Of a stretch of DNA of 64,000 nucleotides, positions 11,501 to 24,200 are shown one piece after another; the first letter of the stretch is position 1; every line of letters starts with the position of its first letter. The translations under genes and the position numbers were made by a program. This DNA comes from Phoenix dactylifera (Eukaryota; Streptophyta; Magnoliopsida; Arecales; Arecaceae), in the NCBI RefSeq assembly GCF_009389715.1, contig NC_052394.1, positions 23,314,899 to 23,378,898 on the forward strand, written 5' to 3'. The notes under the pieces were generated by a model. That model searched no databases and was not told the DNA's origin. It was given only the letters and a program-made list of their open reading frames with translations.

Positions 11501-13306
11501 TTGCTTTATTTTCTCAATCTCCTTTTTTTCTATCTCGTTATTGTAGGTTTGATCATTTGCACATTGAAGATTCAGTTAAAAATTGGTTGGAGCATGAGAA
11601 CTGCTAGATGCATTTCCTTGCATTTTGTTGTATGTGATGATAGATATCAAAATTGAAAAAGAAAGCAAATGCCTGGTCCAGCAATCACTTCTGCAATGTG
11701 TGATCTGCTTTGTTTTTGGCTGCACTGCATTCCTTACGTTGTGTCATCACTGCTACATGCAAAAATTGATGTTTCCTAGTATCTCAAGAAAAACTTAATA
11801 TTGTTATTGAAACATCTTGAGGCAGTTGCTTATACCATGATTGAGGAGCCTTGTGGAAAATCAGTGACATTCTTATCTGTTCAACTGGACCTAGCATTCT
11901 ATTATTAGCTTAACAAGGTTAGAAGTTGATTACCCTATTCAACTGCTCTAGCAACATTTCATGACGAATCATGTCATGTTAAAGATTATTAAGCATTTAA
12001 TCATCTGAAAAGAACTTTTGTTGATATAAGGGGAATTTGTGATATGCTAATGTCTGAATTATTACATGCAGCTGTTCAACTGATATGCTTGTGACTGTTT
12101 CTTTTTGGCTTCCCTTGTGATTGATGATTCTTTGCTTGCTGCAGGCCATGCTTCTGTTTATATATTCAGATGAACTCCCTGATGTGCATGATCTAACTGG
12201 ATCTGTTTCTATGTGCACATCCACGATTATGGTACAACATTTATTGGCTGCAGCAGATAGATATGGACTGGAACGTCTGAAGCTGTTATGCGAAGCAAAA
12301 CTGTGCGAAGAAGTCACTGCTGATACTGTAGCAACAACCTTGGCCCTGGCAGAGCAACACCAATGTGCTCAATTGAAGGCTGTCTGCTTAAAATTTACAG
12401 CAGCTCGAGAAAACTTGGGAGGTATGCGTTGTTGACTCTATAGTCAGAGATGTGCTTTTTCAGTTTATATCATGGTTATATGATATGCGTCATGTAGGAT
12501 TAAGCATTTAAAGTCTTCTTACCATCTGCATGTACACCACTGGCCTTTTATAAATAGTCAGCATGCCCTGTATGTCCACCTAATTTGCTTATGTTATCTG
12601 TGAGAGGAGAAACCTTCTGGGCCAACTATTTTTTCTGCCAGAGCAACTCAATCTGAATCTTCTACGTTATTAGCCAGCTAAAGTATTACCTTTCAAACAG
12701 ACTGGAGCTTGAGCATGGAACAAGTTATATTTATTGCTAAAAATACTGCATAGGATGCGTAAACAGTACAGTGGCGAGAGAGGGTTTGATAAATGCTTAG
12801 TGGGGTGCTGCACATAGTTGTGCTCCATTTGCTTCCTACTAAGCATGGAATAGGGATTACATGACTGTGCTGTGCATTTAGATACTTTAATTTGGAGCAA
12901 TAGCTAGAACAGTGGTAGTCCTATCGGATTTTTTAGGAGGCTCAAGAGCATTATCAGAAATGGAAGGAGAGAAGTTTTATTTATTTGTAAGAGAAAAGTT
13001 TTGAGTGATGTGAAGGTGACATGCTGAAGGATCCAGCGTTATATGGGAAAGGTAGTCAGCTACTCTGAATGGTGAGACAAGGCCTTCTGGTTATGGCATG
13101 GTATACGGGAAAGGGAAAAGGAAAAAGGACATAATTAGTGAATGATGATTATAGGTGAATCCAGAAGAAATTGATTTCTGAGAATAAGTTGGCTGTTTTC
13201 GGGAATACTGTATATAGTATTACCAGAATATACAGAGATTTTGGACATTGGAAGCAAATCATTAGGAAATCAGTTCTTGATATTGTTATTGTAGCAATTC
13301 TTTTTT

Positions 13307-13337
<31 letters not shown>

Positions 13338-16007
13338 GGGGGGGAGGTTAAATGGTGAAAACAGGGCATATTGCTGGAAGACACAAATCCCCATATTTAA
13401 TATTTAGAGAAGATCATTTAGTCTCTTATATATCCTGACATTGTGGCAATAACATGGGATTTGTAAATCTCAAGAAGCTGATGTTATTTCGATGATCATT
13501 TCTTCTTGCAGACCATACATTTTGTACTCTATTGTCAATGAGTTAATTCTTGACCATTCACTGCATATCATGGAACCGGGGGGGTTGCAATTATTATATG
13601 AAAGAATGCGAAAAGAGGGATTCATTTTAGTAATTTAGAGGGACTAGGGATTAGAATGCCACCATACATATTATATCATATGCTTTTTCCTGAAAGGCCT
13701 CTTTTTAGGTATATTTTATTCTTTACATATTTGCAGGCGATGTAGGTTGCATCTGGATTGGCCTTTGATGTTTATATTCTGTTGAATTATATTATGTAGA
13801 GGTAATGCATGATATGTGTATTTTATCATAATTTATGTTACAGCTTACAATGGATACTGTATTGATGTTTGATTCACATTGCTTTTTGAAAAATTAACCA
13901 ATACCTTCTGCGAAGGGTAATGCACTCTTTAGCATCGTATGCAGAAGCAGGGACGGACAAAAGACCTACTTTCTATGCATTCTTGCTTATCTGTTTTGTA
14001 ACAATATGAATAAGTGATACAAAGAACATGAAAACTTGGAATAGTTTTAATGCAATAAAAGAAATTTGATGGGCAAGTTCACTTGATGTGGAATTGCATT
14101 ACATACAATATATGATTTATGTATAGAAAGAACCAGTTACATGCTTGGTTTTCAGTTTCATAACATTCAAACAAGTGATAGGGAAAATGAAAATTTTAAA
14201 ATAGTTATATTGACAAAAAAACAATCGTGTGATGAGGAGACTTGACGTGGAAATGCACAATATATGGCTCACACATGGAAGTAGGTTCAGTTAAAACTTT
14301 TGGTAACTAATCTATCAAAGATCTTTAGTGAAGTTGTTATTTGCGCTGCTGTTGATGAATAACTTGCAAATCAAGAGGGATGCTGCTTTCAGCAGGGAGT
14401 AGCACCTCATAGTTTACAATGTTTTCCCGTTTTGATGACACCTCTAATTAAGTCAATTTTAAATAATGGGTAACCTACTGTAATACATACTTAATCTGCC
14501 TTTCAGAATGAATTTTTTTAAAACCTCTAGTGATATATTATCAAGGTACCATGTTCCTTCTCCAAATGTTTAATTTCTTATTGTAGAATTATAGATTGAT
14601 TTCTGCTTGTATGTTAGTAAGCTCAAATTATTTGAATGGGTCAATTGTGGTTGGACGGAGTAAGTTTGGAGTCATCAGATGCTGCAACATACCATTTCAG
14701 TTGACTAAAGCAAGCCTATTTGACTTGCTTCATGTTTATTTTAAAGAAATGAATTGTCAAAGAAGGCAACCGATGCTATCTTGCTTGCAAGATTTGTAAT
14801 GACTTATATGGACATACCCAGATGTCTTCATCTGAGAGATGTCACCTTAAGGTTGTTTGTTTGAAATATCTATACATTTCATTCAATTGCAATAATTTCA
14901 AGTTAATTAAGGCTTTGAATTATTTTCAATGAGAGCATAAAAAAACAAGGTATAAAATAGGGCTGCTGATGGTGCTCCTAGTGTCTGAAGATTCAAAAAG
15001 CAACAGCAAATTCTCTTTCAGATCTGTCTATGAACTTGAGCTGTTCTTCGACTTTTGTTGAGGTGTGTGTTGTAGGTGAAAATGTAAGAAATAAAACAGT
15101 TTTAATTCTTCATTATAGATATCTAATATGATTATAACTTTTGAGAAACATATGCAACTCAAAAGTTCATCAGATTCATATGGGTGGAAGTTGCTTAACA
15201 GAATTCCTGTTGCCTTCTGATTTGGTGAAATGTTACATCCAGATTTGATGGCTTGGAATCAGTTTGTTAACATAAATCTGATTTGAAATAACAAACGAAG
15301 ACTAATATTTTTTTCTTAGATTGAATTATTGTAGTTTATTATCTGGTTACTGCTTTGCTTTTGTCTGTCTTACCTATTGGTGCGGCGCCTCATATTTTCT
15401 GTTTGTGTATTTCTCACCACAGCAGTTTAGTCTCTTGCAACAAGGTTGCTAGCATCTTTAGGCAATAACCGACTCTCGACAACATCTTCACTATAAAGTA
15501 CTTATAGTAGGTTCCTAAAAGGGTAACTAGGGGTGTTTGGCTAGTCAGAGTGATCTGTTGCTTATGAAAATTGATACTGAAACTGTGTCGATGGTGTGAA
15601 GGACATCCAATTTTGAGCTGCATGGTTATTCAAGTTTTCAATTTCCATTTAATCCATGGTCAAAATGTTGTCTACTTTTTGTTCTAGGTTTTGCTGGAAG
15701 TTAATTCGGAGAATTGCGTGAAACTTTGCTTTCTTTATTGGATTTTCTTGAAGTAAAAGACCAAATTGTTTCTACTTATATTCCATGGTTTCTGGATCAT
15801 CTACTTGCAGCTGTTATGCAGACTGAAGGGTTCAATTACTTGGAGGCGACGTGCCCATCTTTGCTGTCAGACTTGTTGGCAACTGTTGCTGTGGCGGATG
15901 ATGACTCTAGTCCTATCAGCAGGAAGAGGAGCGGTAGCAGTAACATAGGGCTCAATTTAATGGACAGTGTTGATTTGAATGGGAGGCGTATGAAAAGGCG
16001 GATGTAG
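5585..16007 (+). CDS. BPM: BTB/POZ and MATH domain protein (BPM family), 4 exons, 411 aa
   Basis: Coding exons are 5585-5997, 6627-6975, 12145-12421 and 15811-16007 (413+349+277+197 nt). All junctions are GT-AG and in frame. BPM proteins are substrate adaptors of CUL3 ubiquitin ligases: MATH binds targets such as transcription factors and BTB binds CUL3. The MATH domain covers roughly residues 25-165 ([46 protein letters not shown]). The BTB domain covers roughly 185-310 ([54 protein letters not shown]). A BACK-like tail has [11 protein letters not shown] and a basic end RRMKRRM that could be a nuclear signal. Length and exon pattern match plant BPMs. Introns 2 (5.2 kb) and 3 (3.4 kb) are large; intron 2 holds a dead Ty3/gypsy element. 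The ATG at 5585 is the first in frame. The paralogue number cannot be assigned. Confidence 0.95.
8045..9165 (-). pseudogene. Integrase and chromodomain remnant of the gypsy element
   Basis: Minus-strand translation in shifting frames gives, in order, [10 protein letters not shown] (integrase, near 9110), [15 protein letters not shown] and NRSLGNL-like text (8860-8760), WDSILP and an ELAYKSN-like stretch (8730-8690), [14 protein letters not shown] text (about 8310-8280), then KILVKWRKG and [19 protein letters not shown] (about 8170-8080), a chromodomain. Stops and frameshifts are frequent. The order integrase then chromodomain defines a Ty3/gypsy chromovirus. A GGTACC-rich repeat at 8893-9060 interrupts the integrase. 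Confidence 0.75.
8893..9060. repeat. GGTACC-like dispersed repeat, copy 1 (nested in gypsy integrase)
   Basis: Enriched for GGTATGG, GGTACGGGTGG, GTACTGG, GGCACTGGTACGAGG and related words. Integrase coding remnants lie on both sides, so it inserted after, or was acquired during, decay of the gypsy element. Confidence 0.5.
11105..11245. repeat. GGTACC-like dispersed repeat, copy 2 (degenerate)
   Basis: A weak member in BPM intron 2, with ACGATATTGGTAGCG, CAGTATGGGGGGTG and CTAGCATGGTACTG. The family resemblance is by word content and general layout only. Confidence 0.3.
13301..13344. repeat. T16 followed by G28 homopolymer junction in BPM intron 3
   Basis: A run of 16 T passes directly into 28 G. 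G runs this long are rare in plant DNA and prone to sequencing or assembly error. If real, the RNA could form G-quadruplex structures. Confidence 0.7.
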
Positions 16008-17480
16008 CTTGCAATTGATCATAGGATAGTCCGTAAGTATTGTAGTGTCTTGCTGCTTCCTCCACAGACCTTATCGGTTTTCAGATCTGTACATTTGTGT
16101 AGTGAAGTGGCATCACTGATTTGATTTGAACTTTAGTGGCTTATAAATAATTCATCTCTATTATCAAGCGGTTGTGCTGTTGAGCTCTTGATTTGACAAT
16201 GACATCACTGGACCTTACCTGGAGCTTAGAAGGTCTCAGGAAGAAGTCTCTGATGCTGTCTTTGTAAATGATTATGTATATTGATCTGTGTTTCTTCTAC
16301 TTATGTACAAGACTAGGCTTTACTTAAATCGGCAGAGCGTGGGGCCTTGAGAGATTGAATCCATGTAAGAGCCTGGGGTCACTGTTTGGTGGGAGAAGTC
16401 ATAAAGTGTGCATAGGTAGAGGGAGAAGCATCAACATGTTCTGATTTTTTTCCCCTTCTTGGACTCTAAGAAAGCCTCATGATTTTTTTTTTCTTTTGCA
16501 AAAAAGAACTTGATCTTCCAGGTATAAAACTTTATTTCTATGTGAACTGGTTGAATAGTTCAGACTATTTCATATAAATTCAATCCTAAAGGCATCATGG
16601 CACCCTCCCCCTCTCTTCTTTTTTTTGTTTTATTCTTGGTTACAGGAAGGGTAGATCTAAAAATGAAAGATACAATTTCTTTTTTTACTACCAATGCATA
16701 TTTGGGAAAACTTGATCGTTTTGAGGCAGAGGAGAGGGAGAGATTATCATGCCTCCGGTTCAGGCCTTCATCGACAAAATCCAAACCAAAATTTACCAAA
16801 CAGAGACCAACTGCTTGCAGCAGCAGCAGCACCATGTAGCGGGTACTCGCCATGCCAAAGATTAACTATTTGCAGCATTAGCTAGCGCTCTCGCAACAGT
16901 CAACACCCCAATGGGAGTACAGAAAGCTGCCAACTAATTAACTAATTTCAGGAAACTAGCACGCAAGCGTCTTCAGCGGCATCAGTTATTGACTAATGAA
17001 ATGTAGAACTTTTATACGAGTATGAACTAATGACAATGAATAAAATTAGGCATTTTTTTTTTTTTGAATGGTGAGTATTCATGTTTGCTCCTAAAAGAAA
17101 GAAAGATTGGTGATACATTGTGGTTGGAAAGATGCTATGGTAGTCTAATTTTCGATGGTCGAGAGAGAGCACAAACAAAAGAGAGATGATATGCTGGTGA
17201 GATGAGAGGGAAGGTAGGAAGGGAAGAAATCAGGGGGAGGCATGGTCGAAGAAATCGGAGGAGGGAGGTGGCAAACCATAAATTTTTAAAAATAGACAAT
17301 TAGGAAAAAGGATTAGGAGGATGGTGAGGCTTTGATGATGGCCGGAGATGCTTAAATCTTCTATGCTCTGAAAAAGATTAAGGTACAAGATGAGATAAGT
17401 TATATGAGGTATCGAGTGAGTTTAAAAATAGAATATGCGAAAGTAGGAAGCGTAAATCATGTTCGCTTTATTATTTACCT
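16008..17480. other. BPM 3' flank and intergenic sequence
   Basis: The first few hundred bases are likely the 3' UTR of the BPM-like gene. No exact AATAAA is evident near the stop; AT-rich TTATAAATAATTC occurs at about 16140. The open frames at 16560-16885 overlap on both strands and show no domain. Confidence 0.4.
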
Positions 17481-17562
17481 GAACTTAATGAAGAGGTAGG
17501 GCTAAGATTAGATCGATACGGATCGGATTTTAGTATATTCATATGTATGTTATTTTGTTTGA

Positions 17563-17604
<42 letters not shown>

Positions 17605-17950
17605 CAGATGCAAAACTTCATATCCATATTTATTTTAAACAAATATGGATATAAATCGGATAGTGGACATATAGACATATATATGGAGATAAGTTGAATA
17701 ATTAAATATTTTGACTATAAAATCAAAAATATTACTAAATAAAAATAAATTAAATTAATAATATATTAATATTTTTTTAATAAAAGTTTATAAAATGCTA
17801 TATAAAATTTAATATAATTATAAATGTAATCGAATATTTGGATACAAGAATTGTCTATCCATGCTTCTATTTATGTATTTTTTATGAATATAAATATTGG
17901 TATAGTTATTGGTTGGATATTTAAATTTTTATCTCAAAAACTAAACAACG
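17480..17950. repeat. AT-rich block with (TA)n microsatellite
   Basis: Strongly AT-rich sequence with an AT dinucleotide run at 17566-17600 and repeated GGATAT/ATATGGAT words (ACAAATATGGATATAAATCGG-like text). It may be a degenerate dispersed repeat. It separates the BPM flank from the GC-rich promoter of the RCC1 gene. Confidence 0.6.
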
Positions 17951-18012
17951 CTCTCTGTTGAACAACGTGGCGCAATGGGCAGTCGACACGCGAGTCCTTA
18001 GCCCTGGGAGCC

Positions 18013-18093
18013 TTCCAGAAGCTTCTGGGGAATTCCTGGCCAGGAATCGCCAGCGATCCTCGTGTCGCCACGCGTGGGCCGGCCACCACGTGG
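18013..18093 (+). promoter_or_regulatory. RCC1-gene promoter: heat-shock element, palindrome and G-box
   Basis: Within 230 bp upstream of the ATG at 18243 lie three features. One is a perfect three-unit heat-shock element, TTCcaGAAgcTTC (18013-18025). The second is a perfect 16-bp palindrome, ATTCCTGGCCAGGAAT (18032-18047). The third is a perfect palindromic G-box, CCACGTGG (18086-18093), with further ACGTG/CGCGTG cores around it. The block is GC-rich against an AT-rich upstream flank. HSF and bZIP/bHLH binding are inferences from motif identity. Confidence 0.5.
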
Positions 18094-18242
18094 GCGTCCG
18101 ACGTGGCGTCCGCTGATTCTAAGGAAATGATGCCGAGCGAATTACGGCCCTACTGCTTCCAATCTCTCCAACTCTGAAAGCCAGACCTGTGAGTTCTCGA
18201 ACAAGAGGACGCAAGAAAGAAGAGAGAGAGAAGAAGGTTTAC

Positions 18243-21200
18243 ATGGAGAAGATGAATGGTGGAGGAGAAGGGGGAGAGGAGATGGAGGAGGACGGGAAGG
18301 AGGAGAAGGGGAAGGGGAGGGAGAGGGAGAAGTTGGTGCTGATGTGGGGGTATCTGCCCGGGGTCTCGCCGCACAGATCGCCGCTGCTGTGCCCGGTGGC
18401 CGTCCGGATGCCGGAATCCGCCGCCGGAGATGGATGGAAGGATGTCTGTGGAGGCGGATGTGGCTTCGCCATGGCAATCTCTGGTATCCCTTTCAGATCT
18501 CTCTTCTTCTATTTCGCTTTCTTGGTTTCTTTTGTTTTTCTTTCTTTTCTTTTTTTTTTAATATTGATTTTTGAAAACATAAGATAAGAGAGCGTTTCTT
18601 GATCTGAACACACTTTACTGTCGGGACCGATGTAATTATCTCCTTTGCATATTTATTGGAATTTTTGAGCATTTATGGACAGCAGGGAAGAACTTGTTGT
18701 AGTATTTGTCAATTTTTTAGACTAGTCGACAGTTTATGAAACTCGCGTTACTTGTTTTGATTCAGATTTCGAAGTTGTATCCCCGTACATGCCGAGTCTT
18801 TGATCTTGGATTGTTGCGATTTTTCCCTTTTTTGCACCCTCTCCTCTGGGATAAGTAATTTTTATGCTTTCTATATGCATATTGATGTGGGGTCGGAACC
18901 CCGACACCAGCCCACACACCGGCCGAGCAGGGAAAGCATCTGCGTCCCTCCCGAGGTATTGTCCGCTCTGGGATTGCCGCTTCGGGTCTGCGGGAGGTCG
19001 CCCAGGGCCGGAGCCCAATGACAGTCTCAATGACAGTCCCGAGCCCTGACGGCGCGGGGGTCCGCGGAGGTTGCCCCTTACCCTCACGGTTTTGTCCTAT
19101 AAAAGGCGCCTCGTGAGGAAAGGTTTTAGGCCTCCTCATTATAAGGCACAGACCTTTCCGCTGATTAGCCGATGTGGGACTAAACTGGGAACCCCATCCC
19201 ACAACACAGCCCCCTCAGTGGGAAGGTCTGTGCGTGGCCGGGGCCCTTCCTCTAGCGCCATCTGATGTGGGGTCGGAACCCCGACACCAGCCCACACACC
19301 GGCCGAGCAGGGAAAGCATCTGCGTCCCTCCCGAGGTACTGTCCGCTCTGGGATTGCCGCTTCGGGTCTGCGGGAGGTCGCCCAGGGCCGGAGCCCAATG
19401 ACAGTCCCAATGACAGTCCCGAGCCCTGACGGCGCGGGGGTCCGCGGAGGTTGCCCCCTACCCTCACGGTTTTGTCCTATAAAAGGCGCCTCGTGAGGAA
19501 AGGTTTTAGGCCTCCTCATTATAAGGCACAGATCTTTCCGCTGATTAGCCGATGTGGGACTAAACTGGGAATCCCATCCCACAACACAGCCCCCTCAGTG
19601 GGAAGGTCTGTGCGTGGCCGGGGCCCTTCCTCTAGCGCCATCTGATGTGGGGTCGGAACCCCGACACCAGCCCACACACCGGCCGAGCAGGGAAAGCATC
19701 TGCGTCCCTTCCGAGGTATTGTCCGCTCTGGGATTGCCGCTTCGGGTCTGCGGGAGGTCGCCCAGGGAGGTCGCCCAGGGCCGGAGCCCAATGACAGTCC
19801 CAATGACAGTCCCGAGCCCTGACGGCGCGGGGGTCCGCGGAGGTTGCCCCCTACCCTCACGGTTTTGTCCTATAAAAGGCGCCTCGTGAGGAAAGGTTTT
19901 AGGCCTCCTCATTATAAGGCACAGACCTTTCCGCTGATTAGCCGATGTGGGACTAAACTGGGAACCCCATCCCACAACACAGCCCCCTCAGTGGGAAGGT
20001 CTGTGCGTGGCCGGGGCCCTTCCTCTAGCGCCATCTGATGTGGGGTCGGAACCCCGACACCAGCCCACACACCGGCCGAGCAGGGAAAGCATCTGCGTCC
20101 CTCCCGAGGTATTGTCCGCTCTGGGATTGCCGCTTCGGGTCTGTGGGAGGTCGCCCAGGGCCGGAGCCCAATGACAGTCCCAATGACAGTCCCGAGCCCT
20201 GACGGCGCGGGGGTCCGCGGAGGTTGCCCCCTACCCTCACGGTTTTGTCCTATAAAAGGCGCCTCGTGAGGAAAGGTTTTAGGCCTCCTCATTATAAGGC
20301 ACAGACCTTTCCGCTGATTAGCCGATGTGGGACTAAACTGGGAACCCCATCCCACAACACAGCCCCCTCAGTGGGAAGGTCTGTGCGTGGCCGGGGCCCT
20401 TCCTCTAGCGCCATCTGATGTGGGGTCGGAACCCCGACACCAGCCCACACACCGGCCGAGCAGAGAAAGCATCTGCGTCCCTCCCGAGGTATTGTCCGCT
20501 CTGGAATTGCCGCTTCGGGTCTGCGGGAGGTCGCCCAGGGCCGGAGCCCAATGACAGTCCCAATGACAGTCCCGAGCCCTGACGGCGCGGGGGTCCGCGG
20601 AGGTTGCCCCCTACCCTCACGGTTTTGTCCTATAAAAGGCGCCTCGTGAGGAAAGGTTTTAGGCCTCCTCATTATAAGGCACAGACCTTTCCGCTGATTA
20701 GCCGATGTGGGACTAAACTGGGAACCCCATCCCACAACACAACCCCCTCAGTGGGAAGGTCTGTGCGTGGCCGGGGCCCTTCCTCTAGCGCCATCTGATG
20801 TGGGGTCGGAACCCCGACACCAGCCCACACACCGGCCGAGCAGGGAAAGCATCTGCGTCCCTCCCGAGGTATTGTCCGCTCTGGGATTGCCGCTTCGGGT
20901 CTGCGGGAGGTCGCCCAGGGCCGGAGCCCAATGACAGTCCCAATGACAGTCCCGAGCCCTGACGTCGCGGGGGTCCGCGGAGGTTGCCCCCTACCCTCAC
21001 GGTTTTGTCCTATAAAAGGCGCCTCATGAGGAAAGGTTTTAAGCCTCCTCATTATAAGGCACAGACCTTTCCGCTGATTAGCCGATGTGGGACTAAACTG
21101 GGAACCCCATCCCACAACACATATTGTCTGAGGACATTATGTTTTTTTTATTAAACTAATGCGACTTTTGATTGTTACAAGAAAGATGTAGTTGAAGATG

Positions 21201-24200
21201 AGTATGAACTTGTTTAATTGTCTTGTTCTGGTGAACAAGTGCCCATGGATTTCCTTACGATATAAGAAAAGCTCATGGCTTTCTTAATATTTCAAATCCA
21301 TTTATGCACAATTTGGACAAGAATGTAGGGGCAGGAAATAGCTTTTCACAGGATTGATTGTGAACTATTCCTAGTGATGACCACTGTCAGGGAGAAAAAA
21401 ACTGAGGTTTTTTTGTTGTTTTTAGGCCTTTCGATATATTTTTCTTGTCTATGGTAATGTATGTCAGTCCTTGGATCAATTGATGCCTTTACACAGCTAT
21501 ACAAATTTGAATATTTATTGGTACTAATGGTAGGGAAGGTTACTGATGATTGGTTTATTGCTTTCCCGTTTAAATATTGAATGTTGATTTTGTAATTTAG
21601 GGTTCACATTTCCTTCTTTGTTGTATCAGGATCGGGCAGACTCCTTACATGGGGTTCGACGGATGATATGGGTCAAAGCTATCTGACTTCTGGGAAGCAT
21701 GAGGTACTTAAACTTTTTGATGCTCAAGGTTATTGCCCAGCCGTTTTCCTATTTCTGGAACTTGAACATCTTAAGCAAATGGGTCCTGTCATTTAATCCT
21801 CTCAGAAGTCTCCTGAGGCATTTTCTCTTCCAACTGAGGCAGCCATTGTCGAGGCAGCTGCAGGGTGGGCTCACTGTATTGCAGTTACAGGTGCTATGCC
21901 TATTTATATTTGTTCTACTGATGAATGGCAATTGGTACTTTTTATAGTTTCTTAACATATTGAAGTGACTTGAGAAATGAGGCGATTCTACATGTTGATG
22001 TTACACGTATATTGCCTTCCAATAATTGTGTAGAAAAAAGGTGTATTACTTTTGATAGAAAATATATAATGTCTCATAAATGAGTTACATTGTTAGCTTT
22101 CCTGTGCTGTTTTTAGTAGCCTAAAATGTTTCTTTTGACCAGCTTATGGAGAAGTCTACACATGGGGCTGGAAAGAATGTGTTCCAACTGTGGGGATCAT
22201 AGGAGACCAGTCTTTAGGTGGAACATCAGAGAAGGATGAAAGGCATAGCACATCATTGAACGATCAAGGTGACTGTTGTTTCTTCATTGGCTGTGGGAAT
22301 ATTTGGTAGGAAAACATAAACTGCTTTAGATCAACTGTTTACAGATATAACAAAAGGCAACTTATTACAGGGAGTCCCAGATCACAAATGTCAAGAACAA
22401 GTAGGGGAACTGTATCCGGCCCTGAGAGTAGCGGGGGGGAGGAAAGCACAAAGCGTAGAAGGATATCTTCAGCTAAGCTAGGACATGAAAACCCAACATC
22501 TGGTGATGAAGCTCTTTCGGCTCCCCCATGTCTACTGACACTTAACACAGGAGTGAGGATTGCCACAGTAGCTGCAGGTGGACGTCATACGCTAGCATTG
22601 TCAGGTAACTCAATTTCTTTGTTGAATTAGTAATGTGACTGTAGACTTATTCTGTATATTTTGTAGTTTGTTGTGTTTGAAGGAGGTACCCTCATTACAA
22701 AAAGCAGAAAATGCTAATGCGGGCTATTTCTCCAAAATTTCAGATGTAGGTCAGGTGTGGGGTTGGGGATACGGAGGGGAAGGGCAACTTGGGTTGGGTT
22801 CTCGTAACCGCACAGTGTTTTCTCCTCATCCTATACCTTGCATTGAGCCAGCTGCTTATGGCAAGGACCAATCACCTGCAGCTACCAAAGGAAATAAGAA
22901 TTCAGAAGGGCAAGCTTATAAAGTCACAGGAAGCTGCATAAAGGCAATTGCTTGTGGAGGTCGTCATAGTGTTGTTGTCACTGGTAACATCTGCTGGTCT
23001 AACTTCTGCTTTGGCAAAATAGACATTACTGTGGGATTTAGTTTGTTTACTATTTACTCTTGTAATAAATGAACAGTAAATATAAGTAATATTAGTTTTA
23101 GTGAAATATCATGTCATCTTGTACTGTCGTTAGGCCATTAACATCTGTACTTCCTTACTGGAAATGATGGTAACAGTAGTTAAGGGGACATACTGATATT
23201 TATAAAACTACTTTAGCAAATAGCAATTTTGGCTTGTTATATGAAGCTTTATTTGCTAATCATAATGATTGTTGCCTTTTTTTTAAGGTGGGTACGGACA
23301 ACTCAGGTTAAGGTCAATATTAGAATCAATGCCCATGAATTTGATAGTGTGATTGTCTTTGTTTTCATGGAAAACTTATTCGGAAGCATCTGGGGAAGGA
23401 TGAGCCAACTGTAGTAGATTCAACTGGAGGTGAATGGAGCTTAGGCGTGTCTCTAAAGTATTATGCAATGCTGCATCCAGGTGATTTATGAAAATATTAT
23501 GAAACAACAGTCGAGCTCAGTAGCTCACTGTAAGTGGATTAGAAAGTTCAGAAAAAAGGTGGGGCAAGAACATTACATGAATGCAACAAAAATGAAATTG
23601 TTGATGTAAATTTATGGTGAAATCGAGGGTCATTATAGTTTTGTATGAATGCAATAGTGGAATCTGAAAGTCGCATTGTTATGATAAGTGATTGGTTGAA
23701 ATTGAAAAGGTGTGACTAGTGGTGTGGTCTCATCTGAAATGTGTAAGGAGAATGATAGATGAGGAAGCCTGCTACTGAAGCTGTGGTTGGATTTGATATT
23801 CCCATGATAGCAACATGTACAGACTTTGTTATAACAGGAGAGATAGTTGCGAAAATGTTTGCTGTCCTTTCACACTCTGTTTTATTATGTTGTCTCATTG
23901 AATGTTGTTTCATCGTCTTGTCTATTGTTGCTAATTCTTTTGGCTTGATGCTAATTCATCATATTTTTCAACCAGGAAACACAATCTTTTCTTTTTAAAG
24001 TTTACTCATCAAATTTAGTAGTTTGATGAACTTTTTATAAACAGAAAGAAAAGCCTGGCTATTTGCTTTCTCAAATATATAGGTTTTTTTTCTTATAATT
24101 TAATTTTAAGGCATGGACCTTTATAGTTGACACAACATGCAATTTGATAAACAGTAGCAGCTCATAAAAAAGCAATAAACACCTTGTTTATGTGATCTTC

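Noticed and set aside
19139..21115. Repeated open frames of 64-147 codons on both strands across the array
   Set aside because: They recur once per 380-bp unit, overlap each other on both strands and resemble no domain. They are a by-product of GC-rich LTR sequence.
18883..21119. Ordinary satellite DNA or a Cassandra-type element with 5S RNA sequence
   Set aside because: TG...CA ends, a single flanking CATAT duplication and primer-site/purine-tract-like spacers argue for LTR units. I see no 5S-like internal promoter in the unit.
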